This document shows, one piece after another, positions 1-11,900 of a stretch of 64,000 nt of DNA. The position numbers and the translations under genes were made by a program. The stretch is from Drosophila persimilis (lineage: Eukaryota > Arthropoda > Insecta > Diptera > Drosophilidae): contig NW_020825345.1 of NCBI RefSeq assembly GCF_003286085.1, positions 372,001 to 436,000 of the forward strand, written 5' to 3'. The notes below the pieces were generated by a model. The model worked only from the letters and a program-made list of their open reading frames with translations. It did not search any database and was not told the DNA's origin. Numbering within the stretch: position 1 is the first letter of the stretch; each line of letters begins with the position of its first letter.

Positions 1-259
1 CGCTTTGATTCTCACATTGTCCATCCTCTCTACCCTTACCCCTACCCGACCTAACGCAACCCTTTGCAACAAATATACGAGACGACGAGAAACGGAAAAG
101 ATACGCGGGAGGGTTCTCTAAAAACAAGCTCTAGGCGGCATCCGGGGCCTACAATGATTACAGAAGCAACAATAACCGGAACTGGAGGAGCAGCTGCTGC
201 TCTTTCCTAATTCCCCAATCTGTCCAATCTGCTGCTGCTTCTGCTGCTGCGGTGGTCGC

Positions 260-2317
260 TCAGTTGAATTCGGGATAAAGATCTGGACTTCTTGGCGTGG
301 CTGTTGACTGGACTGTTGACTGCTCGAGGCTGGCCGCAATCTGTCGCAGATTCTCTACACCAGTCAGCAGTTGCCTGCAAGACGGAAGACGGAGAGGAAA
401 TTATTTGGAAGCAGCCGGCCAGGCCCTCCACTCACCTCAAATTCTGTTCAGCATTGTCGGCGGCACTCCTCAGGTCCCGCGACACTTGATGCGTTCTGGA
501 CGGACGCGTTGCGCTGCTCCCGCTACTGCCCGTGCCACTGCCACTGGAGCCACCAGGAGTCACAACGGTAGCTCCTCCCGTGGCTCCATCCGTAGCATTA
601 CGCAGAGCAAAGAGTTCCGCCTGGAATGAAGCAACAGGATGCGAAAGGACACTTTTGGTTATAGATCCAAGACTCACCTCTAACTGGGCCACCTGTCGTC
701 GGAGGCGCTGCGTGTTCTGTGTGTTGGCCGTCGTGGCCAGGGTCTCTCGCCGGCGCGAGGCCTCTGTGAACTGAAGAAGCTGCTGCTCAAAGTCATGAGC
801 TCGCCTGGTCTGGGCGTTCAGCTCCACTCGAGTCTCTTGCAGCTCACGCTGCAGTCGTTCGTTCTCCTGTCGCATCGTCGACAGCTGCAAAGGGCCGGCC
901 GCTTCCTGGGGCGGCGAGTCAATGGAATTGGAGGGCAGCCCAATGGCCACATCGGCTAGGCGCTGGGACGAGTGAATGATGGGACCATCGGAGAGGAAGT
1001 CGGGCAGCATTTTGGCGGTGGATCCAGCAGACGGCCCTGGGCCGGATTCGCCAGAGGATCCATCGGGTGGACCGGGCAGGGAGGCAACACCAGGCAGGCC
1101 AAGGGAGGCAAGCGCCGATGGCAAAAGCCCGCCACCCACTGCACCGCTAGGGGCCTCGGCAGCACCCAACGGTGAGTTGGGTGGCGAGCTCAGGTGTGCG
1201 TCCTGGACGGCGCACCAGGCGTCCGGCAAGTGGTCCTGCACAAAGTCTGGCAAAGCAGCTGCTGCACCTCCCCCTCCACCACCACCACCAGCTCCGGCAC
1301 ATGTCATTTTTGATGTGTCCAGGGGCAGGTCCAGCTTCATTTTGGGAGTGGCTGTAAGAACCAATCGGTTTGGGCGCAAATCCCTGTTTCCGGCCGGTCG
1401 TCGTCGAGGCGAGGATGAGGGGCATGGTACATGGGGCGGCATGTCGTAGCTGGAGTAGGAGCGCGGCACGTACCGCGAGCTGGAACTGCTTGAATTCAAA
1501 TTGGACGATGCCGATGGAAAGATGTCTGTTGGATAAATAAACCGTTCAGTTTGGGCTCATTTTTGGACTAATTTCAGATCGACTTACCATCGTCTATCCG
1601 CTCGTCGAAGAGCTTGTTGTTGCGCACCTGGGCCAAGGATACGTGATCGTCGTCGTCATTATCAAGGGCGTGTACATCGTCATGACCCAGCCGTAGATCT
1701 GGACGTTGACGGGATCCGCTGCTGCTGGGTGCTACAGCTCCTCCTCCACAGGCCGCGTACTCGGCCAGACTCGCCTGCGAGTCGAAGGAACTGAAGCGCG
1801 GGGACCGCTTCATTTTGGAGGAGGCACTGCTCCCGTTCGCGTCAGGTGGTTGCATGAGCGAGGCCGAGGCCGACTGGGGCACCTTGGGCCGCGCTCCCGT
1901 CGATGTCTGCACTGCGGCTGTGGCATCCACTGATGTTACCGTGCTCGTGGGCGCAGTCACAGTGCCACTACTGTTGAGAAAGTGCTTGAAGGAGAACGAC
2001 GAGGAGGAGCTTCCAGTGTTTCCCATTGTGACTCCGGTAGATGTGGTGGCCCGTATATTTGTGTAGTCACCGTAGCCGCCGTCATTGCGATTGCTGCTAC
2101 TGCCACTCCCACTGCCAGACAGACTCCCATTCAGACAGAGGTCTGCCACCAGGTCGTTCACTCCCCTGGATGTCGACGAGCATGGCTCCTCCCTCTGGGG
2201 TCCCTTGCCGCGTCCTACTCCTGTCAGGAGAGACTGCTGTTCCTTCTGTGGTGCTTGTTGCTCCTCCTGGGTAGCCGTTGTCGCATTGCTAGCACTGCCG
2301 TTGCTCCCATTTGCCAT
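260..2317 (-). CDS. ENTR1/SDCCAG3-like endosomal coiled-coil protein
   Basis: Three coding exons on the minus strand: 2317-1588, 1525-436 and 374-260, joined by GTAAGT/CAG and GTGAGT/CAG introns of 62 and 61 bp. The junction phases fit (+1, then +2) and give 644 residues. Seen: a low-complexity Ser/Gly-rich N-terminal half with an SFSFKHFL block, a MLPDFLSDGPI block near the middle, then a charged heptad coiled coil (from MRQENERLQRELQETR on). The tail is carried by the small last exon (RQLLTGVENLRQIAASLE). The order of FSF-type N-terminal motif, LPDFL motif, coiled coil and helical C-terminus matches vertebrate ENTR1/SDCCAG3 as I know it. Those proteins act in endosome-to-plasma-membrane recycling, cytokinesis and cilia. 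The family call is an inference from these motifs; other coiled-coil trafficking adaptors are possible. The last exon is only 38 codons and would be missed without splicing. Head to head with EMC10. Confidence 0.7.
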
Positions 2318-3759
2318 TTAATTGCACACACTGGTGGGATGACGATGACCACTTGCACTGCGAGTCGACTGCTTGGAATCTCGTTTGTCACTCTGTTAAT
2401 CTCCCGAATTTGCTGTCTGAATGAATGTCCTCGCTGCGTGCTGTGTTCTATGTTGCGTTGCTCCCTTTGTTTATGCTTTTCCTCGCAATCTAGCTAAATT
2501 CTCATCTCATTTCTCTGCCGACTTTTCACTTGGGGTTTATTTTTGCAGCACTTTTGCACTTTGCAGCACTGGCGGAACATGCACTTTTGCCGTATCTTTG
2601 GCCTATTTAGGGCTGGTCCTACTATTTTCTGACCAATGCAGTGCTGGTAAGTGCCGCATTCATTAAACGATAGACTTAACCGAAATATTTTTTTGAATTC
2701 ATGTTTAATGATAATATACAGTAAAAATGCAGAATGCATTTGGATGAATTCGGAAACAACCCCTTACTCTCACTCATTCAATTCAAGAGCTAACCATAAA
2801 CGTACCATATCGAGATCGGGATATATATACGGAAAACAAATCAAATGCATGGATATAAAATATACATGTCTGTGTAAAAGATATTATTAATTCATTTTCA
2901 GAGCAACTTGGAAGACACTATTTTAATTTAAAATTTACTAAAAAGGGTATACAAACGTCCATACCACCGGTGAACAGCAACAAGTGCTAAAATACCAAAA
3001 ACATGTAAGAAATGATCTGACATTCCATACTCACGTTACAATTCACATTTTTCGCTTGAACCTTTGTCTTAGACACAATACAATAAAAAGGAGTACTTAA
3101 CAGTAGTGATTTCAGATCATGGACCAGTGGGTATTAAAATAGTATGCACGACGGTGATGAAACTGGAAGATCTTTAGCGCAGTTCAGGTGAAAAATATCG
3201 TGGTCTTTTTTGTTAAGCTAAGATAAATGAAGGAATTACAAGAGTAATTATTATTATTGGTATAATTATCCGCGGTTTACCTCAAGTTGTTAGCCTTGTT
3301 TACCTCACACGCCTTGAAAATTGTATACTTTACATAGCATTTTCTAGTATTTTCCAGTCTTAAAGTACGCGTTATGGACTAACCCTCTTGTCCACTGCAC
3401 CAATGTAAAAATCGTGTAGAAATGCCATTTAGAGCCATGTCCCAGGCCCTATAGAAAACTAATTCGTCATCAATATAGAATTTCGTATTGCTTGTCATCA
3501 AAAACTCAATTTTCTCAAAAATGGAAAAAAGGAATGTCAAGAAGTGGGCAACGGAGGTTTTTCACACTGCCGCTTTCATGGGGATTGTATGAAAAAAAAC
3601 GGCCAACTCTTCAACAAACGTAAACATTTCCCTGCAGGTGTCGCCTTTGATAATTACATAAAAATGTAGTTAAATAATTAGTCAGTATGTTTTGAAACTG
3701 AGACGCATATTTCGGTATATTTCTAAGGGTCGGATGGTATATGTTAACATTAAATCCGC
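2318..3759. other. Intergenic region between divergent genes
   Basis: About 1.5 kb separates the ATG of the ENTR1-like gene from that of EMC10. The part next to 2317 (2318-2640) is pyrimidine-rich on the plus strand and probably holds the 5' leader of the ENTR1-like gene. The middle (2650-3650) is AT-rich and I see no gene in it. Confidence 0.5.
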
Positions 3760-3769
3760 GGTCACACTA
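3760..3769 (+). promoter_or_regulatory. Motif-1-type core promoter element of EMC10
   Basis: GGTCACACTA lies 60-70 bp upstream of the EMC10 ATG. It matches the Drosophila core-promoter motif 1 consensus (YGGTCACACTR family), which is typical of broadly expressed TATA-less genes. The position near the expected start site supports the call; no transcript data are available. Confidence 0.6.
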
Positions 3770-3828
3770 TTAATTTGCCATCACCAAATTACAATTAATA
3801 AAATAAAAATAAAAGTAAAATTTTTAGA

Positions 3829-4861
3829 ATGAATTTAAGTGTTGTGCTGGTTTTGCTAAGCATCGTCGCCAACGGATGGGTAAGAAGACATATCTATCAA
3901 TAAGCCACTTATAATAATTAAATTTTTGCATGCAGTGCTTTCTGGAACATGACAGTTGGATTACAGTTGAGCTCCATCATGCGCTAGCATCAAACACGGA
4001 CGAATTTTCTTTCCGCGGAAATGTTACCATTCCCAGTCTAAATTCGGGCTTGTCCAATGTAGCTCAACTTCCTTTGACCCATGGAGAACTAGACATGTTA
4101 AAGGTAAGTAAAACTACAGACCGGCATTAATCATACATATGTACCTATGTACTATGTACATATGTGCGTACAAAGGCTCAGGTTAAATCGTACAGCGCAT
4201 GCATTCAGATGAAGATTTATGAAATCGAAATTAATGAATGCACGTACCAATGTTAAATAATATCCTGTCAGCTTAACTTTGGGCTATTTTTATTTTTCGA
4301 TTTAAGGTTAAAATAATTGCACATCTGATTTCATTACCCCATGCTTTAGGCTCTTGGCAAACAAAATGAGTTCTACCGCTTGAAGGCAACTGTGGTATAT
4401 CCCAACGGCAGTAAGGCACGCTTCATTACATCCAACAAGGCCTGCAGCTTGCTGCAAGCTCATCTGAACGATGTACTGTGGATCTCACTAGACCCTTCTG
4501 GATATGTTACCGCTGTTACTGTCTCGCAAGATGCATCGCCAGGTACCGACGGCTGCACAAGTGATGAAATAAATAAGTTGGAGGAAACGCATTTTAACAC
4601 CGACGTTTTGATCCGTCACGCTGAGCTAGCTCCTGTACCAGATACAGCTGGCTTTATTCAAAAGGTCGAGCGTGAGCGTGAGGCCAGAGATCGCGGGGAA
4701 GTTCGTGATAACCGAGGATTCTTTGCCAAATATGTAAGCTAAAACATTGTGATTTGAAAATATCAGCCAATAATTGTTTGGTTTTTTAGTGGATGTATAT
4801 CGTTCCTGTAGTGCTATTGGTCTTTATTTCTGGAGCTACAAACCAAGACGGAGCTAAATAA
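3829..4861 (+). CDS. EMC10: ER membrane protein complex subunit 10 (EMC10)
   Basis: Four exons: 3829-3879, 3936-4103, 4350-4733 and 4790-4861. All junctions are in phase 0 with GTAAG donors and AG acceptors, giving 224 residues. Exon 1 encodes a cleavable signal peptide (MNLSVVLVLLSIVANGW). The lumenal domain begins with the ELHHAL strand and continues through FYRLKATV and FITSNKACSLLQAHLND, with an acidic/basic region (KVEREREARDRGE) before the end. The last exon carries a single C-terminal membrane segment (WMYIVPVVLLVFIS). This architecture and length match EMC10. EMC10 is a lumen-facing subunit of the nine-subunit complex that inserts tail-anchored and multipass proteins into the ER membrane. 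The ATG is the only in-frame start giving the signal peptide. AATAAA about 40 bp after the stop (near 4905) is a likely polyadenylation signal. The neighbour upstream is divergent. Confidence 0.93.
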
Positions 4862-5200
4862 GAAATCAAGTAACTAAAGTTTACATATTTCGTTAGCTCT
4901 TTTAATAAAAATCGTAGACAATTCTGTATTATTTAATACATAAATAATAAGTAATAAATTTACAAAAAATAAATAGGTGCCCCTTGCTAGCAACGTCTTA
5001 TGGAACAAATTTAAAACAAATTGCTAAAATGGTTTGCGTTTTTTCATTTTTTCGGTAGTTTCTGTGTAAAACAGCAGATAAGCGTATTTAAAGTGCTGGT
5101 GGTTTATCTAAAGAACGCTTGTTTGTTGCTTTGGACTTTGGAAAATATTTTTCAGATGTTTGTAGGGCAAAAAAGGAAGTATCAAGGCTTGACGCCAAAT
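4862..5200. other. EMC10 3' region, no gene
   Basis: AT-rich sequence with several AATAAA hexamers just after the EMC10 stop. No coding signal is seen; the short open frame at 5021-5227 shows no recognisable features. Confidence 0.5.
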
Positions 5201-5280
5201 TTTGGCCGCCCCCTTCCACTCACATAAAGAGCAAAAATCTGTGGCATCACAAATTTTAAATTTTTAAAATAATAAAAAAA

Positions 5281-5560
5281 AAAATAGAAACCGCAGAGCC
5301 ATAGAAAATGACCATATCTAGCAGATTGCCAAATCTGGATCCGATCGGATTGTTATTATAGCCAGAAGGAACAACTGATATTTCAGTGGCTACGGAACAC
5401 CACCCACGCGCTTACTCATTCTCTCTCTCTCTCACACTCTTCGTGCAGTGTGCTCCCCTTGCGGTGGGGAGTTAGATATAACGACTAGTGTGGGTGTTAG
5501 AAATGAAAGAGAGAGAGACGGATGTAGCGGAATAGAAAACAGTAGCGGAAAAATGCTAAC
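5281..5560 (+). repeat. Dispersed repeat family B, copy 1
   Basis: Shares the block 'gatcggattgttattatagccagaa', the stretch CAGTGGCTACG and the block CACGCGCTTACTCA followed by a TC-rich microsatellite with the copy at 45.2-45.6 kb; the reverse complement occurs at 35.7-36.1 kb. Diverged and truncated on the left. No coding capacity. Probably a non-autonomous mobile element family of the host; I cannot name it. Confidence 0.5.
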
Positions 5561-6039
5561 AGATAAATTATTCTACTAAAATAATACGTCAGGTGGAAAG
5601 ATGACAAACGGAGTTCAATAATTAGCATTAAAACATAAATACATAGCTCCGGCTCCGATACCAATTTCGGCGCTTACGTATAAAATATACTGTTAGTTTA
5701 CATAAATCTCAAGAATGTATGTATATAGGAAAGTCAAAAGTCGAATTCTGTCGGATTTCACTGTATTAAATAAATGCAACAGGAATGAGTGCTCAATAAA
5801 CATGACGTGAGAAATATTAGAGCCAAAATTCTATTTGTATTTGCTTTTACCGAAACGGCAAGATTGTCTCCAAGTCCGACCACTATATTATACCAAAGTA
5901 TCAAAATATAGTTGGTTGAGGCCAAGGGCGTACTCAGGATGTCGCGAGGATGTTACTCAGGATGTTAGATATGTGTGGTGGCAGTCATTTATTTTATTCA
6001 GTAATTTTGATAATATATTTTTATTAAATTGTCTTCTGG

Positions 6040-6960
6040 GACTTTTCCCGAGCTCCTCCAAGACGTCGTGTTGGAATTCCGAATTACTCTCTTTAACTAG
6101 GCGTCTGAAAATTCTAGAAAGCACTACCTGCAGAAATGCTGGCTAGATAAAACTTAAATTTTCAATATCAATTGGATCAAAAGCAGATAAATATAATTCT
6201 GGACTATTTTTCACTTTAAATCTTTGCTTCAATATAAGAAAAAGATATGGGTCTCTGGTAATATATTGGCACAGATGCAAATGCAGGATTTGCTTGAAAT
6301 GGTTGCTTTTGAGTATTTCTTGGAGTAGTACAATCAATCGCAATGCTTTTTTTAACCCTGGTGGATTCCATATATACACAATATATTTTATTAAATACTA
6401 CATTAGCTGTAGATATATGCAACTTAAATATATATAAATATGAATTGCAAAACGTTTTGAACGGCTCAAGAATTGCGTTTTTTCAGTCAGAGCTTAATAA
6501 TTGAATTGATGCTTTTCTTTTTGAAGCAACTCCTTCTCCGTTAGTTTTTCTAAGGCAACAACTATTTACAAAAAACATCCGACGACTTGAAATATGTCCT
6601 TTAATTGCCGAAATGCTGTTTCGCATTTCAGATACCGCTTTTAAGTAATTTACGGCAGTGAAAATATCTGCTTTTCGGAAATGATGGTTTTAGAACACCT
6701 CCATCAAAACCTAGTCCAACACCTTTGTGAGGATTGAGATCCATTTCATTCACTTATTATTTAATATTTGCAGCTATAGTTTCTGCATTCAAAGTCTATA
6801 AAGCCAAACAAACTTCTATAATTTGCATTTGGCCTTTGTCAAAAAAACGAATACCAATCGAGGGGTGTTCTTTTCCAGATATGTCTGCTGTCTCATCTGC
6901 CAAAATTCTATATGCAGCTATGTATATGTCTTTAAAAACATATATTTGACTTCATAACGT
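6040..6960 (-). mobile_element. Decayed hAT-like transposon fragment 1
   Basis: No intact frame. On the minus strand, stretches resemble hAT transposase pieces: MDLNPHKGVGLGFDGG around 6680-6750 looks like the conserved 'glDG' block of DUF4371-type hAT transposases, and a SAGSAF-like piece lies near 6110. Collinear, diverged matches occur in the 34.3-35.6 kb relic: 'tctctggtaata(t/c)attggcaca' at about 6250 and 34885, and a 'ttgtgaggat ... aatttgcat' block at about 6725-6830 and 35490-35565. Stops and indels throughout. Old and non-functional. Confidence 0.45.
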
Positions 6961-7799
6961 TGCCGCAAATATCAATAGGTTCGTTTTGATTTTTCGATTT
7001 ACATACGTATGTAGAATATTTTATTTTTAACTTCGAAGTAATTTTTATGGATATTCAAAAAATGCTATTGAACTTTTCTAAACATGCCAGGGGAAGATCA
7101 AGCATTTCATAAAATATTATTGGAAAAGTAATAGATTTTAAAAAGTTTATATTGTCATCTAAAATTTTTCTGTGATCAGTTTGTATTTGAACATCCACCG
7201 GCAGGCTGTCCAAAAACAATTTCGCTGACAGAGCTGCCTCCTTGTGCGGGTTTCAGTTCGAGCATTGCTCACATGTTTGCCTATACAAAATAAATTTTTA
7301 AACATTTTTGTTTTAATCGATAAAGAACGTTTAATGTTCAATTTTGATTTACATAATAAAATTAAATTATAAAACTTGGTCAAATTGTTTATTTTTGTAA
7401 AATATCATTGAAATTGCAAGCAATATCTAATAAAAGTAATTTTTCTAAAAAAATCTATTTGCCGACTTATTTTGGTATAGATGATATACGTACATATGTA
7501 TGTAGGGATTTTGTATAGGGTTTTATACCTCCGACAGACCTTATTTGGACGTTTTTTGTGTAAGTTGCGTTACTTAAATAGATCTGAAAGACGGCTAAAA
7601 TATTCTAGGAACATATTCAAAACACAAACTCAATGAAATTCAGGAATATATTTGTTTAAGGCCAAGCTTTAAAACAACCCACAAATTAGATGGTTTGGAA
7701 ATTTTTTAGAACTTCAACGAATACACCTTTATACGTAGGCTGTACTTTAAGTCCGTAGCCTTGGCTATTTCGGGTATGATCAGAATCAAGCTTAGAACT

Positions 7800-8820
7800 C
7801 TTACTTGTACGGATGTGTTTTTGAGAAAATTGGAATTGACGAGAATGCTTCGATAAATAATGTTCGACCTTTGGTGATGAAGCACCATGCATTGCCACTG
7901 CGGAAAACTGGTGAAACGGATTCAGTAGTGTCCGTCCTTCGCTGCAAAACGAATCTCGTAAGGCTCGTCCACAACGGTTGTTGTGCTAGAGCAAATTGAT
8001 GGAGTGCGTGAATTACAATTGCAAGATCGTCACGCAACATAGCGTCAGATAGAGGCAAATTTGGGTGTTCGTGGGAGCAGCGTACATTTAATATTGCATC
8101 AACATTTGGCCGTCTAAAAGATATGTATGTATGTTCCCGTTGGACTGCACACATTTTGTACAACTGCGCAAAAAAAGGCTCGTGTCGACTGGTGCAAAGA
8201 AATCTTGATGAAATATAGCCACGGTGATTCAAAACACGTTTATGACATCTTAATAGCTGACGAATCATGAGCCGAAAACAAAACAACTATCGACGGTATG
8301 GGTGTTCCACAACGAGGTAAAGCCAACAAAAGTTATTGGGGGTCGTTGCAGTTCAAAGAATGGTCGCCTGTTCCTTTGTACAAAGGGGTCATGCTGCACT
8401 TGTTACTTTGGAGACACGTAGAAGCGTTAATTCGGAGTTGTACACAACCATTTGCAGAATTGAGGGAAACCAACCTGAGAAGACGGCTCCTACGTCATCA
8501 TAAAACTTCATCCCACTGCAGAGCATTTTTGTATACGGAAAACATCGAATTATTGGGTCATCCGCCTTACAGCCCTGACCTGGCAGCTAATGACTCTTTT
8601 TATTCCCGACTTGAAGAAAAAAATGCGCGGACACCGTTCTATCACGACGGAGGGAGGAGGCTGTTGAATAATTCAAAACACTCAATTGAGAGGTGTCACC
8701 TTCCGAGTGGAAAAAGTGCTTTGAATCCATCATCATGGAGAATATTTAGAAAAGCAATCAAATCATTTTTAATGTTATTTTGTTGGCTCTTCTCTATGAT
8801 TCTACGGAGCTGAAAGTAGT
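7800..8820 (+). pseudogene. Decayed mariner-family transposase
   Basis: Read across three frames, the segment follows a mariner transposase of about 340 residues almost end to end. Landmarks in order: a GDEAP piece (about 7875), RPSL (7940), QRQIEANLG (8045), ILHQHLAV (8090), QKKARVDWCKEIL (8170), HGDSKHVYDILIADES (8220), HPPYSPDLAANDSF (8575) and LPSEWKKCFES-like sequence in another frame (8700). The first catalytic Asp (in ADES) is followed directly by a TGA. The block that should hold the second Asp (HHDN in the family) is HHKTSSH, so that residue is deleted. The third Asp (SPDLAAND) remains. Frameshifts and stops are frequent and no terminal repeats could be found. This is the oldest clear element in the window. 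Confidence 0.8.
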
Positions 8821-8999
8821 AATAGATACATTAATATGTAGAATCATACGTCATAAGTATTTTACTGTGTATTCCACATGAAAGTTTCAGTATGTGAATT
8901 AAAGTTGAATACATTTTTGCACCCTAAAACAATTTGCCACTTTGAGTGCTCATAACTATCTGCGAAACTCGGGTTTTCTTTCAAATTAGATTTTGGGTA

Positions 9000-11900
9000 G
9001 CTTTTATTCAAAGCGCTAATAAAATTCTTTAACTTTTGCCACCTCCTTTCGGCTGAGGCCCCACTGTGCGTCGTACTTCAAGGGGTATATAAACCTCGGT
9101 ACTGATGAAGCTCGCTCATTTGAGTAGTCTTTATTCTATGACATAACACCGGATATTTATTACCTGTAATCAAATAAGTAAATGACCGTAATGATATGTT
9201 ACAAACGGACTAATGTTTTTCAATTATGAATGAATATATCCACATGTATTACATTGTAAGCATTTTTGCATTTTAGAAATATCTCCTTTACACCTGCCAC
9301 AAATATACTGCGTGCGGGACGCATACATACGTACTAATCCAAGTGAAAATGTAAAATAAACCATAATTAAAACGTTTGTAGACAGTAAACGGAGTGGGCA
9401 ACCAGGGAGAATTGTAAATTACACGGTCGCTTAACCACGGGCCACCCCGAATTGGGCTCGAGTACGCTGCGTGCCGAGTGGTTGCAACACAAAATTGTAA
9501 TTACAATTTCCTGGCGCTTTCCCGGAGAAGGTGGCCCCGGCTGGCAGTGTGAGTCTGAGTCCGAGTCCGAGTCCCCCCTCAACGAGTGCTAAAAAATAAT
9601 TTTGATGATGTTGCCTATCAGTGCGGTAAGGAGGACTACGTGACAATTTGTCGATACCCGAATTTCTTCATCGGCCAGCAACGCCCTCGGTGGTGTAAAA
9701 AACGACTCGGCCCGCCTTGCCTCGCCCCTCCCGTGGTCGTTTTATTTCTACCCGCAAAATGCAGGCAAACCAAGCATGTGGTAACCCATAATTTACGCCC
9801 AAGGAAGTTATGATATTGATTACCATAAAGAATATCCAAGGTGGTTTTCTAGATTTGTTACCCTAATGCTAAGAACTTAATTGCACTACGTCATCGAGAT
9901 AATCTGCCAATATATTGACAGACATTTCACAATGGGTTGTTTAAATTGTTACATTTCTCGTGCCGCTTAATCCGTCACCCAACGTCACCCTTTTTCTGTT
10001 AAATTTAAATTATCTATTTGCTAAACAAGGCGCATTGAAGGATAACAAAACACTTTTAAATTTAAACACAAAAAATTGCCAGATCAAAAAGCAGAGTTGG
10101 AAAAGAGCCATCTGTCAAAATTCTCGTCGGCGTCCTACGCAATCTGTCAGCCTTCATACTTTTCTCATTTGGGCGACATTAACAATGTCGTTGAATTATG
10201 GGTTGAACTGCGGTACACGATGCGATGCGACGGTACACGCCTAATAAAGTATTTCGTCCCGGTGCACTTGTCAAGTGTTGACATACCAACCCATCCAGCC
10301 ATACCATACCATACCCACCGACCAAGCCGGTCATTAAAATATACACTTTTAGCCTTTGAGTTCGCTTGAAAATGAATTCCAAATTGGCCGAATCCACTGC
10401 GGAGAACACAGGGTTGCGGGACTTACAATTACTTAAATTGTTCATGCTAATGTGTTACCTTTGGCCCATATTTAAACACGATAAAGACCACGACCACACT
10501 TGAGGGGTGTGTTCAATCGGAGAAGCGTTTACTGGCAGTGCACTGCACTGCCCAGCGAGTACTATTACACCCCCAATTAGCTGATGGTTTCGTACTCGCA
10601 TATACGATATATGTATCATCATCGTTTATACTTTGTATATCTTTGAATGATTAAAATCGTGTGCGTAAAATGCAATTTCCTTGTTTGATTTTACATCATT
10701 CGAGTCTACCTGTGAAGAATATAATGCTTGAATAAAATAAACATTTGGAACTGCTGTGCGGCCAGCATGTAGGCATACGGATAACAGTAGCACAATAATA
10801 CTTGTACAAATATTCCCATACGGATATATTCATGGGTATTAAATTTGTAACAAGTTAGCAGATGGCGCCAATTCAGAGCCCGTCGTGTGTGAGTAGAGTG
10901 ATTAAACAAGCGTATCGATACGAGCAGGAGAAGGAGCAGGAGCAGGAGCAGGAGTGTGGGCATTGGCAGTGGCAGTGGCATTGGCGTACCCATCAATGCT
11001 GAATCCAAGTTTACACAATCCCAATTCAATTTAGGATTGACAGGTTCATAAACGGCATTGTTCGCCCTGTTTGTATTTGAATTTCATGCCCGAAAACAAT
11101 TGTTCTTTTACTGCCCACACATTCATGGTGCCACAATAGGCAGGCAAGAGGCTTATGCACTCGAGTAAATACTGTTTGGTCATGGGAAAGCCAATTGCGG
11201 ACTTATGCCGAGCGGCGCGGTTTATTATTATCGAGATAATCCCTTTAGGAAACGTTGCCACAAGTGCACCATTTTCCGGGATACGAATGCGATGCGAAAT
11301 ATATTCTTACGAGTATTCTGGAAGGCTACTATTAAAGACTCAATTTACATATAGAAAAGAGAGTAATTTATAAGCCGTGAAAACGGTTACTGCCTTTGAC
11401 CTATGAATCCATCCTTCCAATCAATCAGAATTCTTCCTATCTACGAAAATATTGTGCGTTTTCAGATTGTGGAATAAATTTCAAAATGGAATTGAATTTC
11501 AAATTAGGTTGGCAGCTCAATGTATTGGTTGAATTTATAATAACGGAGGAGTTGAAAGGATTTTGTTTTTGAGAAAATGGATTTCTGTGCGTATGCCTTA
11601 AAAATACACTCAATCACACTGCTCGGCCTCGGGTATGCCAAATATGTAAATATAGATCTGAATAAAATAAATCTATCTTTAACTCTTGGAATATCTCAGT
11701 TCCTATTGCTGGTGCGGGCATGTGGTATCGATTCGACTTGTTATCCATTTTGAGAATGTATATATGTTCGTATGTACATGTATGTACATACTTTATAGGG
11801 TCATAAATTCATCCTTCATTTGGGGTGGAAACCAATAATTAAGCCCTTTAGTACATACATACCCCTATGTAGGGGAGTATACAGATGTCTGGTAATCGAA

